Source: Lactobacillus sp. ESL0679 (GTDB taxonomy: Bacteria; Bacillota; Bacilli; Lactobacillales; Lactobacillaceae). From it: DNA of 64,000 nt. This document shows positions 34,751-43,129 of this stretch, in pieces (position 1 is the stretch's first letter; every line of letters starts with the position of its first letter). The stretch spans positions 62,001-126,000 of the forward strand of contig NZ_JAQTIG010000001.1 of assembly GCF_029433515.1 (NCBI RefSeq), read 5' to 3'. The notes under the pieces were generated by a model. That model did no database searches. It saw nothing but the letters and a program-made list of their open reading frames with translations, and was not told the origin of the DNA. The translations under genes and the position numbers were made by a program.

Positions 34751-35485
34751 CTATTTCAAACCAACTGAAACACCACCATCACTCAGAATGGTTTGACCAG
34801 TCATAAAGGTTGCTTCACTAGCGACAAAGACGTAAACTTTTGCGACTTCTGCCGCAGTTTCGTAACGCTTCATTGGAACAGTTGGTAAAATCTTCTCAAG
34901 GAAACCACCATCGTTTAATGGCGTCTTTGTTAAACCTGGGGCAACACAGTTTACACGAATATTGTTTTCTGCATAATCAACCGCTGCTGCTTGGGTCATT
35001 CCCATAATACCGTTCTTGGCAGCGTTATAAGCACCCATACCACCCGGATTGTAGACACTACCTAAAGCACCAGCGTTAACAATCGAGCCATAACCTTGCT
35101 TTAAGAAAATCTTGATTTCTTCACGCATACACAAGAATGTCCCACGCAAGTCAAGGTTGATTGTCTTATCAAAATCATCATCGGTTAATTCAGCAAATGG
35201 CTTCAGCACACCACCACCGGCATTGTTAACGGCATAATCCAGCTTGCCATAAGTGTCGACGATTTTATTTAGACTGTCTACAATACTGTCGGTTTTCATA
35301 ACATTTAAAACCATGCCAGTAATCTCACCATCATATTTTTCGTTCAAATCTTTGGCTGTGTCGACAACGCTTGGGTTGTAGTCCGTCAATACAACGTTTG
35401 CACCTTGAATGGCAAATTCTTCACTAATTGCATAACCAATTCCTTGAGCAGCACCTGTAACCATTGCAACTTTATCTTTTAACAT
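34751..35485 (-). CDS. Short-chain dehydrogenase/reductase-like protein
   Basis: A 244-residue SDR protein. The cofactor motif is TGAAQGIG (residues 10-17), with NNAGGG at 87-92. D35 after the second strand favours NAD(H). The catalytic Y153 and K157 are present (YNAAK), but the usual catalytic serine position is alanine 140 (VNAGALG), and the usual asparagine near 112 is aspartate. It may have altered chemistry or only bind its ligand. It lies between two flavoprotein genes in one operon. AGGAGA precedes the ATG. Confidence 0.85.
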   Translation of the reverse strand: MLKDKVAMVTGAAQGIGYAISEEFAIQGANVVLTDYNPSVVDTAKDLNEKYDGEITGMVLNVMKTDSIVDSLNKIVDTYGKLDYAVNNAGGGVLKPFAELTDDDFDKTINLDLRGTFLCMREEIKIFLKQGYGSIVNAGALGSVYNPGGMGAYNAAKNGIMGMTQAAAVDYAENNIRVNCVAPGLTKTPLNDGGFLEKILPTVPMKRYETAAEVAKVYVFVASEATFMTGQTILSDGGVSVGLK

Positions 35486-35495
35486 TTTTCTTCTC

Positions 35496-36971
35496 CTAAT
35501 TTAAACTCTTAATTGCTTCTTTAGCGGCAATCCAACCAGAAACAAAGGCAAAACCATTCGCAATTCCTTCATAACTTGGGTAACCATCTGAATAAAGTCC
35601 GTTAACATTATTACCAACAATATACAAATCCTTGATTTGTGAGCCATCTTCTCTAACCGGCTCACAATTGCGGTTGACATTCACACCATCCAAAGTTCCT
35701 AAAATCGCACAATGTTCAATAATTGCGTAGAATGGACCATCATGAACACCAAAAAGCAGTTCATCAGCAGGCTTTAAGAAAGTATCGTCAGTTTTATTTT
35801 CAACCGCTTTGTTGTATGAATCTAGGCTGCGCTTCAAAGCAGCAACTGGCACATTTAACTTTTGTGCTAATTCTTCAAGCGTATCTGCTTTGACAACCTC
35901 ACCGGTCTTAATAGCAGCATCAAAGTCTTGTTGAATATTTGGCAGCGGGCCAACAGCAGTCCGTGGTTCTTCACCAACATCACAGAACTGTCTTTCAAAC
36001 GTATCCTCTAACTCGACTTCATGATTCTTGAAATAATCAAGTGTTGCCTGGTCTACCACAACATAATATTTACCATGAACGTTGTGTGCCGCATTAGCCC
36101 ACATCGCAAAGTCGTAAACAACATCTTCATTAACAAACCGGTTAGCCGTTTGGTCTAACCACAATAGTGGCACGTTAGTTAGAGTTTCAACGCTGCTATC
36201 ACGCTTCATCGGATTAATTTGCATACTTGGTGCACAACCGTGAGCAAACAAGACAGGACTGTGACGCAAATCAGCACCCAGTTTCTGCGATAACCGAATA
36301 CCAACACCAGTTGACTTGTGTTCGCCCAAGTTTAGTAACTCGTCGGTGTCTGAATAGCGCTCCCGCATCATCTCGTCGCTGCCACAATATCCACCATCGG
36401 CAAAAATAACTTTGCTGGCTTCAATTCTGATTTGCTTACCAGTACTATCTTTGGCAATGACAGCCTTTAAACCATTGTCGTAGTCAAGGTCAACAGCTTC
36501 AGTTTCGGTTAATACATGATTCCCAGCTGCTTCAAATTTGGCTGGTAGTTTGTCCCAGTTAGCAATCTTTTCCTTAAAATCGTTAAACTTATGATAAACA
36601 AGTGGGTCATTCAAGTGGGCCTTTTGCTCACTTTGCTCAACAGTGACCGGCAAGCCCATTTCGGTTAACCGCGCAATATTTTTACCAGATTCTTTTAAAA
36701 ATCTGGCCAACAATTCACCATTAACAAAAAAGTGATTGTAGTCTGTTAAGCCTTGAAATGCTTCTCGATAGTTATACTTAACGCCTAACTTCTTCTGTTG
36801 CTCAGAATTAATCGCAAAAACTCCGTGGGCACCAAACTTTCCAGCGCCCCCAACTTTATTTCCCTTTTCAATGAGAACAAACGGAATATTTTGTTGATAA
36901 AGTTCAAAACTTGCAGAAATTCCAGATGAGCCAGAACCTACAACCACTACTTTCGTTGAAATAGTTTCCAT
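35496..36971 (-). CDS. FAD-dependent flavoprotein, module 2 (first)
   Basis: A 491-residue FAD protein beginning with VVVVGSGSSGISASFELYQQNIPFVLIEKGNKVGG. KFGAHGVFAIN and LLWLDQTANRFVNEDVVYDFAMWANAAH match the module 1 flavoprotein (RFANEDVVYDTVEWANAA). The C-terminus has GTLDGVNV and SDGYPSYEGIANGFAFVSG, again without the RLGGN arginine of fumarate reductases. It is first of the four-gene module 2 operon, behind AAAGGTGG. It is closer to the module 1 protein than to its operon partner. Substrate unknown. Confidence 0.84.
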   Translation of the reverse strand: METISTKVVVVGSGSSGISASFELYQQNIPFVLIEKGNKVGGAGKFGAHGVFAINSEQQKKLGVKYNYREAFQGLTDYNHFFVNGELLARFLKESGKNIARLTEMGLPVTVEQSEQKAHLNDPLVYHKFNDFKEKIANWDKLPAKFEAAGNHVLTETEAVDLDYDNGLKAVIAKDSTGKQIRIEASKVIFADGGYCGSDEMMRERYSDTDELLNLGEHKSTGVGIRLSQKLGADLRHSPVLFAHGCAPSMQINPMKRDSSVETLTNVPLLWLDQTANRFVNEDVVYDFAMWANAAHNVHGKYYVVVDQATLDYFKNHEVELEDTFERQFCDVGEEPRTAVGPLPNIQQDFDAAIKTGEVVKADTLEELAQKLNVPVAALKRSLDSYNKAVENKTDDTFLKPADELLFGVHDGPFYAIIEHCAILGTLDGVNVNRNCEPVREDGSQIKDLYIVGNNVNGLYSDGYPSYEGIANGFAFVSGWIAAKEAIKSLN

Positions 36972-36986
36972 TCAAATTCCACCTTT

Positions 36987-37030
36987 CTTGTGACTTTTAT
37001 TACAATAAGAATTGTAAAACTAATCACAAG
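36987..37030. promoter_or_regulatory. 44-base nested dyad upstream of module 2
   Basis: Two pairs of inverted arms share one centre: outer CTTGTGA (36987-36993) with TCACAAG (37024-37030), inner TTACAAT (37000-37006) with ATTGTAA (37011-37017). It lies in the 82-base gap between the LysR gene and the operon it precedes. LysR proteins commonly bind T-N11-A-type dyads of this size, so it is a strong operator candidate. A promoter-like TTGTGA and TTGTAA pair lies inside. Confidence 0.65.
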
Positions 37031-37053
37031 AAAACGCTAACATATAAAAGTTG

Positions 37054-37932
37054 CTACCGATAACTTAAAGTTATTGCCTTGGTGATTAACTTAGAAAATT
37101 CCTTTTGTTTACTGGTACTAAACGCTGCAACAATTTCAAATTTACCCTTCAAATGTTCAGGCGATATTCTGTAAATATTTTCACAATAATCGACAGACTG
37201 AAAGGTACTAGGCACCATTGTCATGCCTCCCTTATAATTAACATTTAAATATGCAGCCGAAAAATCATTCACCGCTGCTATTTCCTTATAGCTCCAACCT
37301 TCTTGAGCATATGTCTCAAGCATCGCTGTTTGAATATTTAAAATTCCTGTTGATCGCCAATCTTGCATATAGATTGTCGAATTTTGTGCCAATTTCTTTA
37401 GGTCCTGACCGTATTTTTGAACAGCTTTAGAATTAAATACCAAGTCAAAGTCAACTTTTTCCAGTGGTAAAGTTACCACTTTACTATTACCCGCAAACTC
37501 AAGTTGGAAGCCAATTAGTAGGTCATAATTATTTTTAAGCAGCCGGCTGATACTGGTGTTGAACGCTTCCTCATCAAAGCTAACGACGTACTTTTTAGGC
37601 AGACAACTAGCAAGCCTAGCGGCATTAGCCTCTAGTCCTTGCAAAAAATGAATGCGCAATAATTTTTCGGGATGCTTATCCGGATTGTGCCAGATTTCGC
37701 TATAAGAATTAATAATTTCGACAGCTCGTTCATAAAAAAGCTCCCCAGTTGGCGTTAAAGAAAATTCGCCTGCTGTCCGATTAAGCAACTTGTGTCCCAA
37801 CTCATTCTCTAACTTTTTGATTGCTGAACTGACAGCAGTTTCGGAAACATAATTTCTTTTAGCAGCAGAAATAAAGCCATGTGTTTGAACAACATCTACA
37901 AAATACTTGACTGGCATTAAATTATAATTCAT
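37054..37932 (-). CDS. LysR-family transcription regulator (module 2)
   Basis: A 292-residue regulator. The N-terminal winged helix-turn-helix is VKYFVDVVQTHGFISAAKRNYVSETAVSSAIKKLENELGHKLLNRT (about residues 7-52). A substrate-binding-like effector domain follows. The ATG at 37932 is behind AAAGGGAAG; the longer frame is not supported. It is on the same strand and upstream of the flavoprotein operon, with the nested dyad between, so it probably controls the operon. Confidence 0.9.
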   Translation of the reverse strand: MNYNLMPVKYFVDVVQTHGFISAAKRNYVSETAVSSAIKKLENELGHKLLNRTAGEFSLTPTGELFYERAVEIINSYSEIWHNPDKHPEKLLRIHFLQGLEANAARLASCLPKKYVVSFDEEAFNTSISRLLKNNYDLLIGFQLEFAGNSKVVTLPLEKVDFDLVFNSKAVQKYGQDLKKLAQNSTIYMQDWRSTGILNIQTAMLETYAQEGWSYKEIAAVNDFSAAYLNVNYKGGMTMVPSTFQSVDYCENIYRISPEHLKGKFEIVAAFSTSKQKEFSKLITKAITLSYR

Positions 37933-38214
37933 TGTTCTTCCCTTTTTGTTTAACCAATATATTATCCTTTTCACATAAGATAACATAAATTTATCGTATT
38001 AATTCAATTATCTTGTAAGAAAATATTATTGAATTTACTGTAAATATTGCTAGCTGTTAGCAAAATAGTTTTTAAATTTAATTAACTAAATAACAATTAT
38101 GGCTTTTTTTGTTTAATATTCACAAATACTATTTAATTATTGCATAGCTAATAGACGTTATTACTGTTATAGGCTAAAATATTAGTTATACCAATTATCA
38201 AGGAGGAATATTTT

Positions 38215-39561
38215 ATGACAAAAGAAATCACAAACGATGCTATTAGCAAATACACCCAAAATCTTGCTAAACATGCTGGTGTTAATATTGCCAGTCATGC
38301 TGCCCAAGAAAATGGCATTTACAAGGCTAGTCAAAATACGCAAACCAAAATCGACTTAGACCCAACTTTTTCAGTTGAAATTGACACGGGTAAGCCAGCC
38401 GACCAAAAGCAATCAGGTCGCTGCTGGATGTTCTCAGCTTTGAACACGATGCGTCACCCACTGCAAAAAGAATACAAGGTTAAGGACTTTGAATTATCCC
38501 AAAACTATACTAATTTCTGGGATAAATTTGAAAAATCTAACTGGTTCTTCGAAAACGTTATTGCCACAGCTGATAAGCCATTAGGCGATCGCAAAGTTAC
38601 CTTTTTATTCGCCACCCCTCAACAAGACGGTGGTCAATGGGATATGCTTTGCGGCTTAATTCAAAAATATGGTATTGTGCCAAAGACGGTTTACCCAGAA
38701 ACAGCTAACGCCACAAATTCAAGTGCTTTAAACGACACCTTGAACACCCTATTACGTAAGGACGGCTTAGAATTACGCGACTTAGTTAACGAAGGCAAGT
38801 CTGAAGATGAAATCCAAGCACGTAAGACCGAAATGTTAAACGACGTTTTCCGGATTTTAGCTATTTCACTTGGTGTACCACCTACCAAATTTGACTTCGA
38901 ATACAAGGATGATGACGGTAATTACCACAGAGAAGCTGCAATTACACCAAAGGAATTCTTCGACAAGTATGTCGGCATGAATCTTGAGGACCACGTTTCT
39001 ACTATCAATTCACCAACAAGCGACAAGCCTTACCACAAGGTCTTCTCAGTTGAATACCTTGGCAACGTTGTCGGTGGTCGGCAAGTGCGCCACTTAAACT
39101 TGAAGATTGGCGAAATGAAAGAATTGATTATCAAGCAATTAAAGGCTGGCGAAGTTGTCTGGTTCGGCTCCAATGTTGGTAAGGATTCTGACCGCCAACT
39201 CGGCTTGCTCGATACCAACATATACAAGCGTGACGAATTATTTGACGTTGACTTTTCAATGTCCAAAGCTGACATGCTTGACTCCGGCGAAAGCATGATG
39301 GACCACGCCATGGTAATTACTGGTGTAGACCTTGTAGACGATAAGCCAACTAAATGGAAGATTGAAAATTCATGGGGCGTTAAACCTGGATTTAAAGGCT
39401 ACTTCGTCATGAGCGATGCTTGGTTTGATTCATTTGTTTATCAAGCTGTCATCAACAAGAAGTTCCTGCCTGATGACCTGAAGAAGACATTTGATGAAGG
39501 CAGCAAGGATCCAATTCAACTATTGCCTTGGGACCCAATGGGTGCTTTAGCTTTTAAATAA
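38215..39561 (+). CDS. pepC: Aminopeptidase C (bleomycin hydrolase family, C1B)
   Basis: A 448-residue cytosolic cysteine peptidase that trims peptides from the N-terminus as part of casein/peptide use. Catalytic residues are C70 (QSGRCWMFSA), H364 (MMDHAMVITG) and N385 (ENSWG). Family members are hexamers of about 440-455 residues, so this is full length. AAGGAGG precedes the ATG. It is alone on the plus strand. The 282 bases upstream are AT-rich; a weak TAAAAT (38175-38180) is the only promoter hint. Confidence 0.96.
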   Translation: MTKEITNDAISKYTQNLAKHAGVNIASHAAQENGIYKASQNTQTKIDLDPTFSVEIDTGKPADQKQSGRCWMFSALNTMRHPLQKEYKVKDFELSQNYTNFWDKFEKSNWFFENVIATADKPLGDRKVTFLFATPQQDGGQWDMLCGLIQKYGIVPKTVYPETANATNSSALNDTLNTLLRKDGLELRDLVNEGKSEDEIQARKTEMLNDVFRILAISLGVPPTKFDFEYKDDDGNYHREAAITPKEFFDKYVGMNLEDHVSTINSPTSDKPYHKVFSVEYLGNVVGGRQVRHLNLKIGEMKELIIKQLKAGEVVWFGSNVGKDSDRQLGLLDTNIYKRDELFDVDFSMSKADMLDSGESMMDHAMVITGVDLVDDKPTKWKIENSWGVKPGFKGYFVMSDAWFDSFVYQAVINKKFLPDDLKKTFDEGSKDPIQLLPWDPMGALAFK

Positions 39562-39573
39562 AGAATTGTAAAC

Positions 39574-39604
39574 AAAAAGCGCTACATTAAGTAACGCTTT
39601 TTTG
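39574..39604. terminator. Terminator after pepC
   Basis: AAAAGCG-C-TAC / GTA-A-CGCTTTT hairpin with a T-run on the plus strand and an A-run on the other. It can also end the convergent transporter gene. Confidence 0.85.
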
Positions 39605-39616
39605 ATTGCAGTAAAA

Positions 39617-40510
39617 CTATCTTGATAACAGTGCCAAGCCAAAAATACAGATAATTAGTAAAACATCAGCAACATGAATTTTTTCTTTTAAGGCAAAACT
39701 ACCAAAAATAACACTGTACAAGTTAGTCATATTGAGAAAGACCCATGCAATTCCCGAATTTGGTGATGACGTTGCTAACGTATATGTCACTTGCGCCAGC
39801 AATGTCAAAATTGCCCGCGCCGCATAAATCCAGAAAACTTGCTTAGTAAGTTTTCCCGGCTTAAATTTAAGGCCATGATTTTTTACCCCAAAAGTGATAA
39901 TTGTGATTATGCACCGAATATAAATCGTCGCGATTGTAAAATAAATCAAATCAATTGGCTTTACCACGCCTATAGTCAGAAGGGGTGAAAGAGCTGCCTG
40001 AATTATCAATAACGGCCCAATAACCATAAACGTTGTCAGCAAAGTCTTAACGCTTAATTCGCTATGCCGTTGTTTAAAAATAATGTAACAAACAACAATT
40101 ATTGTTGAGATAATTGAAATTAAATAAGCTGATTGACTAAAATAGCCCATCGTCAAAAAGATTGCCACTGGAATAAACAGGTCGGTCATTTTACTCAAAA
40201 CAATTGACTGCATAATTGTGACCTTTTTAAACACATAACTATAGCCATAGGCAACTAACTGCGCAAGCAAACCATAAATACCAATGTGCCACAGATATTC
40301 ACCTGTTAATGCTGGTGCCGAAAACCGATTTAACATCCCAATTAATAACGCAGTTACAAGTGCCGTACTGCACAGATTATTCAAAAAGTTAACATTAATT
40401 GAACTTTGCTTCCGGTATCCCATTTGGTACCGGTCAATTACCGAAATAATGCCGCGTGAAAACGATGACACACACGCAAAAATAATTAATAAAAAATTAC
40501 TAATAGCCAC
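39617..40510 (-). CDS. DMT-superfamily transporter (EamA-like)
   Basis: A 297-residue protein of about ten membrane helices with two similar halves, as in the drug/metabolite transporter superfamily. The C-terminal half (ILTLLAQVTYTLATSSPNSGIAWVFLNMTNLYSVIFGSFALKEKIHVADVLLIICIFGLALL) has the usual E-K-I before the last helix. The start is a GTG behind GGAGG. A perfect hairpin (40529-40546) stands in the leader. The substrate is unknown. Confidence 0.85.
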   Translation of the reverse strand: MAISNFLLIIFACVSSFSRGIISVIDRYQMGYRKQSSINVNFLNNLCSTALVTALLIGMLNRFSAPALTGEYLWHIGIYGLLAQLVAYGYSYVFKKVTIMQSIVLSKMTDLFIPVAIFLTMGYFSQSAYLISIISTIIVVCYIIFKQRHSELSVKTLLTTFMVIGPLLIIQAALSPLLTIGVVKPIDLIYFTIATIYIRCIITIITFGVKNHGLKFKPGKLTKQVFWIYAARAILTLLAQVTYTLATSSPNSGIAWVFLNMTNLYSVIFGSFALKEKIHVADVLLIICIFGLALLSR

Positions 40511-40528
40511 TAGTCTACCTCCAAAATT

Positions 40529-40546
40529 GAAGAATTTTCATTCTTC
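40529..40546 (-). other. Hairpin in the leader of the DMT transporter gene
   Basis: GAAGAAT, loop GAAA, ATTCTTC: a perfect 7-base-pair stem on the mRNA strand with a stable GNRA loop. It ends just upstream of the ribosome binding site and could modulate translation. The rest of the gap up to 40717 holds no clear element. Confidence 0.4.
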
Positions 40547-40717
40547 CACTTACTTTTTACCGATTCTGCTCCGTTAAAATGTTAACCATCACGCAAGATT
40601 TGCGGCCAAAGCAGTTTAAAGACTAAAGTGGTGTAATAATAGTACCTGCATCATGTACTAAAATTACTTAAGTATACTGTCATATCAAAAATTAGTTATT
40701 ATTTTCAAGCTAATATT

Positions 40718-40750
40718 TAAAAAAGCGCTACTTTTGAAGTAACGCTTTGT
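40718..40750 (-). terminator. Terminator after pepE
   Basis: AAAGCG-T-TACTT / AGTA-G-CGCTTT hairpin on the minus strand, with loop CAAA and a T-run. Confidence 0.85.
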
Positions 40751-41371
40751 TTATTTTTCAGTAATTGTAACTACATCATCATTAACCATTACTACTCCGT
40801 GATTATTAATCGTCTTTAAAGGTAATCGGGAAGAATACTTAGCAAAAACGCGCTGCGACTTCTGTTTAAATGGAAAGCTTAAATAGTGCGGCAAAACATA
40901 AAAATCAACTAGGTTTAGTGCATGAAAATCATGTAAATTCGGGGCCTTTTTGGTGCTGTCCATCAAACTAATGTATTCAATATCAGGTGCTGTGATTGCG
41001 GCTCCGGCTGATTCGCCAAAATATAATTTACCGGCATTAACCTCGCGAATAATCAAGCGGTCAGCACCCGTTCGCTTCAATTCCTGCAGTAAATAAAAAG
41101 TATTGCCACCAGAAACATAAATTACATCGGCAGTTTGCAGACCAGCTGCAATTTCAGCAGCAGAAGCAACTGCTACATCCAAAACGTTAACCTGCATGCC
41201 CAAATAGTTTGCCAGTAATTTGCTTTCTGTCCGCACCATCGCATGATGGCCTCGTTCAATATTACTGGCCGTTGGAATGTACGCCACGCTTTTGCCGTGC
41301 AAATCACCCGCGAATTCAGGTAATAAATCACGGACATTATTTAACATTGATGCTAAAAACAATTTTGCCAT
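40751..41371 (-). CDS. Peptidase E-like protein (S51)
   Basis: A 206-residue serine hydrolase-type protein of the dipeptidase E family. The nucleophile serine is in LYFGESAGAAITAP near residue 120. VIYVSGGNTFYLLQEL and NNHGVVMVNDD match the family. The family cleaves Asp-X dipeptides; relatives have other substrates (such as cyanophycin). GGGGGGAG precedes the ATG. It follows the ABC exporter by 23 bases on the same strand, so the two are probably cotranscribed. Confidence 0.87.
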   Translation of the reverse strand: MAKLFLASMLNNVRDLLPEFAGDLHGKSVAYIPTASNIERGHHAMVRTESKLLANYLGMQVNVLDVAVASAAEIAAGLQTADVIYVSGGNTFYLLQELKRTGADRLIIREVNAGKLYFGESAGAAITAPDIEYISLMDSTKKAPNLHDFHALNLVDFYVLPHYLSFPFKQKSQRVFAKYSSRLPLKTINNHGVVMVNDDVVTITEK

Positions 41372-41394
41372 TATTTTCTGCTCCCCCCAAGATT

Positions 41395-42966
41395 TTATTG
41401 GTAATCATTAAAATCGATTACCTGATCATACTGCTTTAATTCATTTGCTTCATAATGATGGATCACCTCAACAAAAGTCAAGTCCGAATTAAGCAAATAG
41501 TGGTGAATTTTATTCGCAGTTGCCCGATCAAGCGAAGCATTAATTTCATCTAGCAACAGAATTGGCCGTTCTGCCAAAATCGCCCGTGCTAACTCAATTC
41601 GCGCTAACTGACCGCCCGACAACTGGTCGGCATTCTCACCTAATTGGTAAGCGAAACCTTTTTCTTGGACTATTTCATCTAACTGCAACATTGAGCAAAC
41701 CGCCTTAACTTTGGCTGCAGGAATTTCAGCTCCTAAAGTCAGATTAAACCACAAATTATCCGCAAAAATCACTGGCGCTTGGCTGGCATAAGCAAACAAA
41801 TCGGTGAGCTGCTCAATTGGATAATCTTGACCATCAACTAAAATTTTAGCAGCTTGGCCAAACTTGCCGGACAACAAAAATTGGAACAAGGTTGACTTAC
41901 CACTACCCGATGGCCCGATGATTGCTATCTTTTGGCCCTTTTTAACTGCTAAATTAATGCCTTGAGCTAATTGCTGCTGGTTTCTGGCTAAATCAATTTG
42001 CGAAAAAGTAACTTCTTGCTTGAAGTCAATTACCTTGACCGGCTCGATCTTTTCGCCAAAAGCCAAATATTGTTTAATCTTAGCCACAATATTTTTAGTC
42101 GTTGAAAAGTGATTACGTTCTTGCATAATCATTAAAATTGGATTCACAAATGAGTTTGACAGCTGAACAACCGCAAATAATGCTCCTAGTGTTGTCTGAC
42201 CCTTAACAATTAAGTAAATTCCAACCAAAATTGGCAATAAAAACGTACCAATTTCGGCAACAAGATTAACTAAGGCTTGTGAATTGTCGTTTAGCAAATT
42301 CATCCGTGCTAATGCTTTTTCCAGTTGATTAACAACTTGCCGGTTTTTAACAACACCACTTTGCTGGCGGCGATATAACCGCAAGGAATCAGCTCCGGCC
42401 AAAAAGTTCTTAGTCTGGTTAACGTATTGCTCATTAGCATCGCTCCAAGAGTCCGATGCTTTTTGCAATGGCTTCTGGAAGAAAGTGACAACAAACATTG
42501 GCACAGCAGACCCGACAAAGAACAGAATGGTGAGCAGCCAATTAATATAAAACGCGTAGCTTAAAGATAATACCAGCATACAAGAACTCATCGCGATGTT
42601 AATTTCAGCACCGAACCGGTTAGTCTCAAGCAGCTTAAAGTCACTTGTCAAAAAGCTTAACCCTGCTGAGTTTTCCGCCCGCTCTTCGTGCAGCATCCCA
42701 TTAAAAATTTTAGTTCTTAATGTACTGTTCGTTTGCCTAATTGCGTCATTTTTCAAATAATTGTAACCGAGTTTAGCACAAAAGACGATAAGAAAAAGAA
42801 GGCAAATCGTTACCAAAAATCGTGGCAGTTTTTGCAGCTGGCCTGTTGTACCAATATTAACTAAAGTGCCTGTCATATACGCCATCACGATGTTTTCCGT
42901 GCTGGCAATAATTCCTAAAATGCACATTAAAACGAGCTTCGACTTGGAGTAGTACTTTACAATCAT
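41395..42966 (-). CDS. ABC exporter, fused permease and ATPase
   Basis: A 523-residue half-transporter. Six membrane segments span residues 10-290. The ATPase domain (about 310-520) has Walker A GPSGSGKST, signature LSGGQLARIELARAI and Walker B PILLLDEINASLDRAT. Typical members are near 580 residues, so this is on the short side, with a brief inter-domain region. It resembles multidrug or peptide exporters. It shares an operon with the peptidase-E-like gene. AAGGAGA precedes the ATG. Confidence 0.88.
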   Translation of the reverse strand: MIVKYYSKSKLVLMCILGIIASTENIVMAYMTGTLVNIGTTGQLQKLPRFLVTICLLFLIVFCAKLGYNYLKNDAIRQTNSTLRTKIFNGMLHEERAENSAGLSFLTSDFKLLETNRFGAEINIAMSSCMLVLSLSYAFYINWLLTILFFVGSAVPMFVVTFFQKPLQKASDSWSDANEQYVNQTKNFLAGADSLRLYRRQQSGVVKNRQVVNQLEKALARMNLLNDNSQALVNLVAEIGTFLLPILVGIYLIVKGQTTLGALFAVVQLSNSFVNPILMIMQERNHFSTTKNIVAKIKQYLAFGEKIEPVKVIDFKQEVTFSQIDLARNQQQLAQGINLAVKKGQKIAIIGPSGSGKSTLFQFLLSGKFGQAAKILVDGQDYPIEQLTDLFAYASQAPVIFADNLWFNLTLGAEIPAAKVKAVCSMLQLDEIVQEKGFAYQLGENADQLSGGQLARIELARAILAERPILLLDEINASLDRATANKIHHYLLNSDLTFVEVIHHYEANELKQYDQVIDFNDYQ

Positions 42967-43093
42967 GAGTTCTCCTTCAAATAATTAAGCTTAAATAAAT
43001 CTCTTTAAGCTAATTAAAATCTTTTCCTCAGTTAAAACAATAGTTTCTGTCCAAGTGGTCACTCATCTCGACTAAGTGGTCGTTTTTGCGTAT

Positions 43094-43122
43094 TAAAAAA
43101 ACGTTGAATTTCTTCAACGTTT
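43094..43122 (-). terminator. Terminator after galT
   Basis: AACGTTGAA, loop GAAA, TTCAACGTT, then a T-run on the minus strand. AAGTGGTC is repeated at 43053 and 43074 just beyond it. Confidence 0.85.
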
Positions 43123-43129
43123 ATTTACT

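Noticed and set aside
43053-43081. Repeated AAGTGGTC as a CRISPR-like or mobile-element repeat
   Set aside because: Only two copies occur, 21 bases apart, with no further structure.
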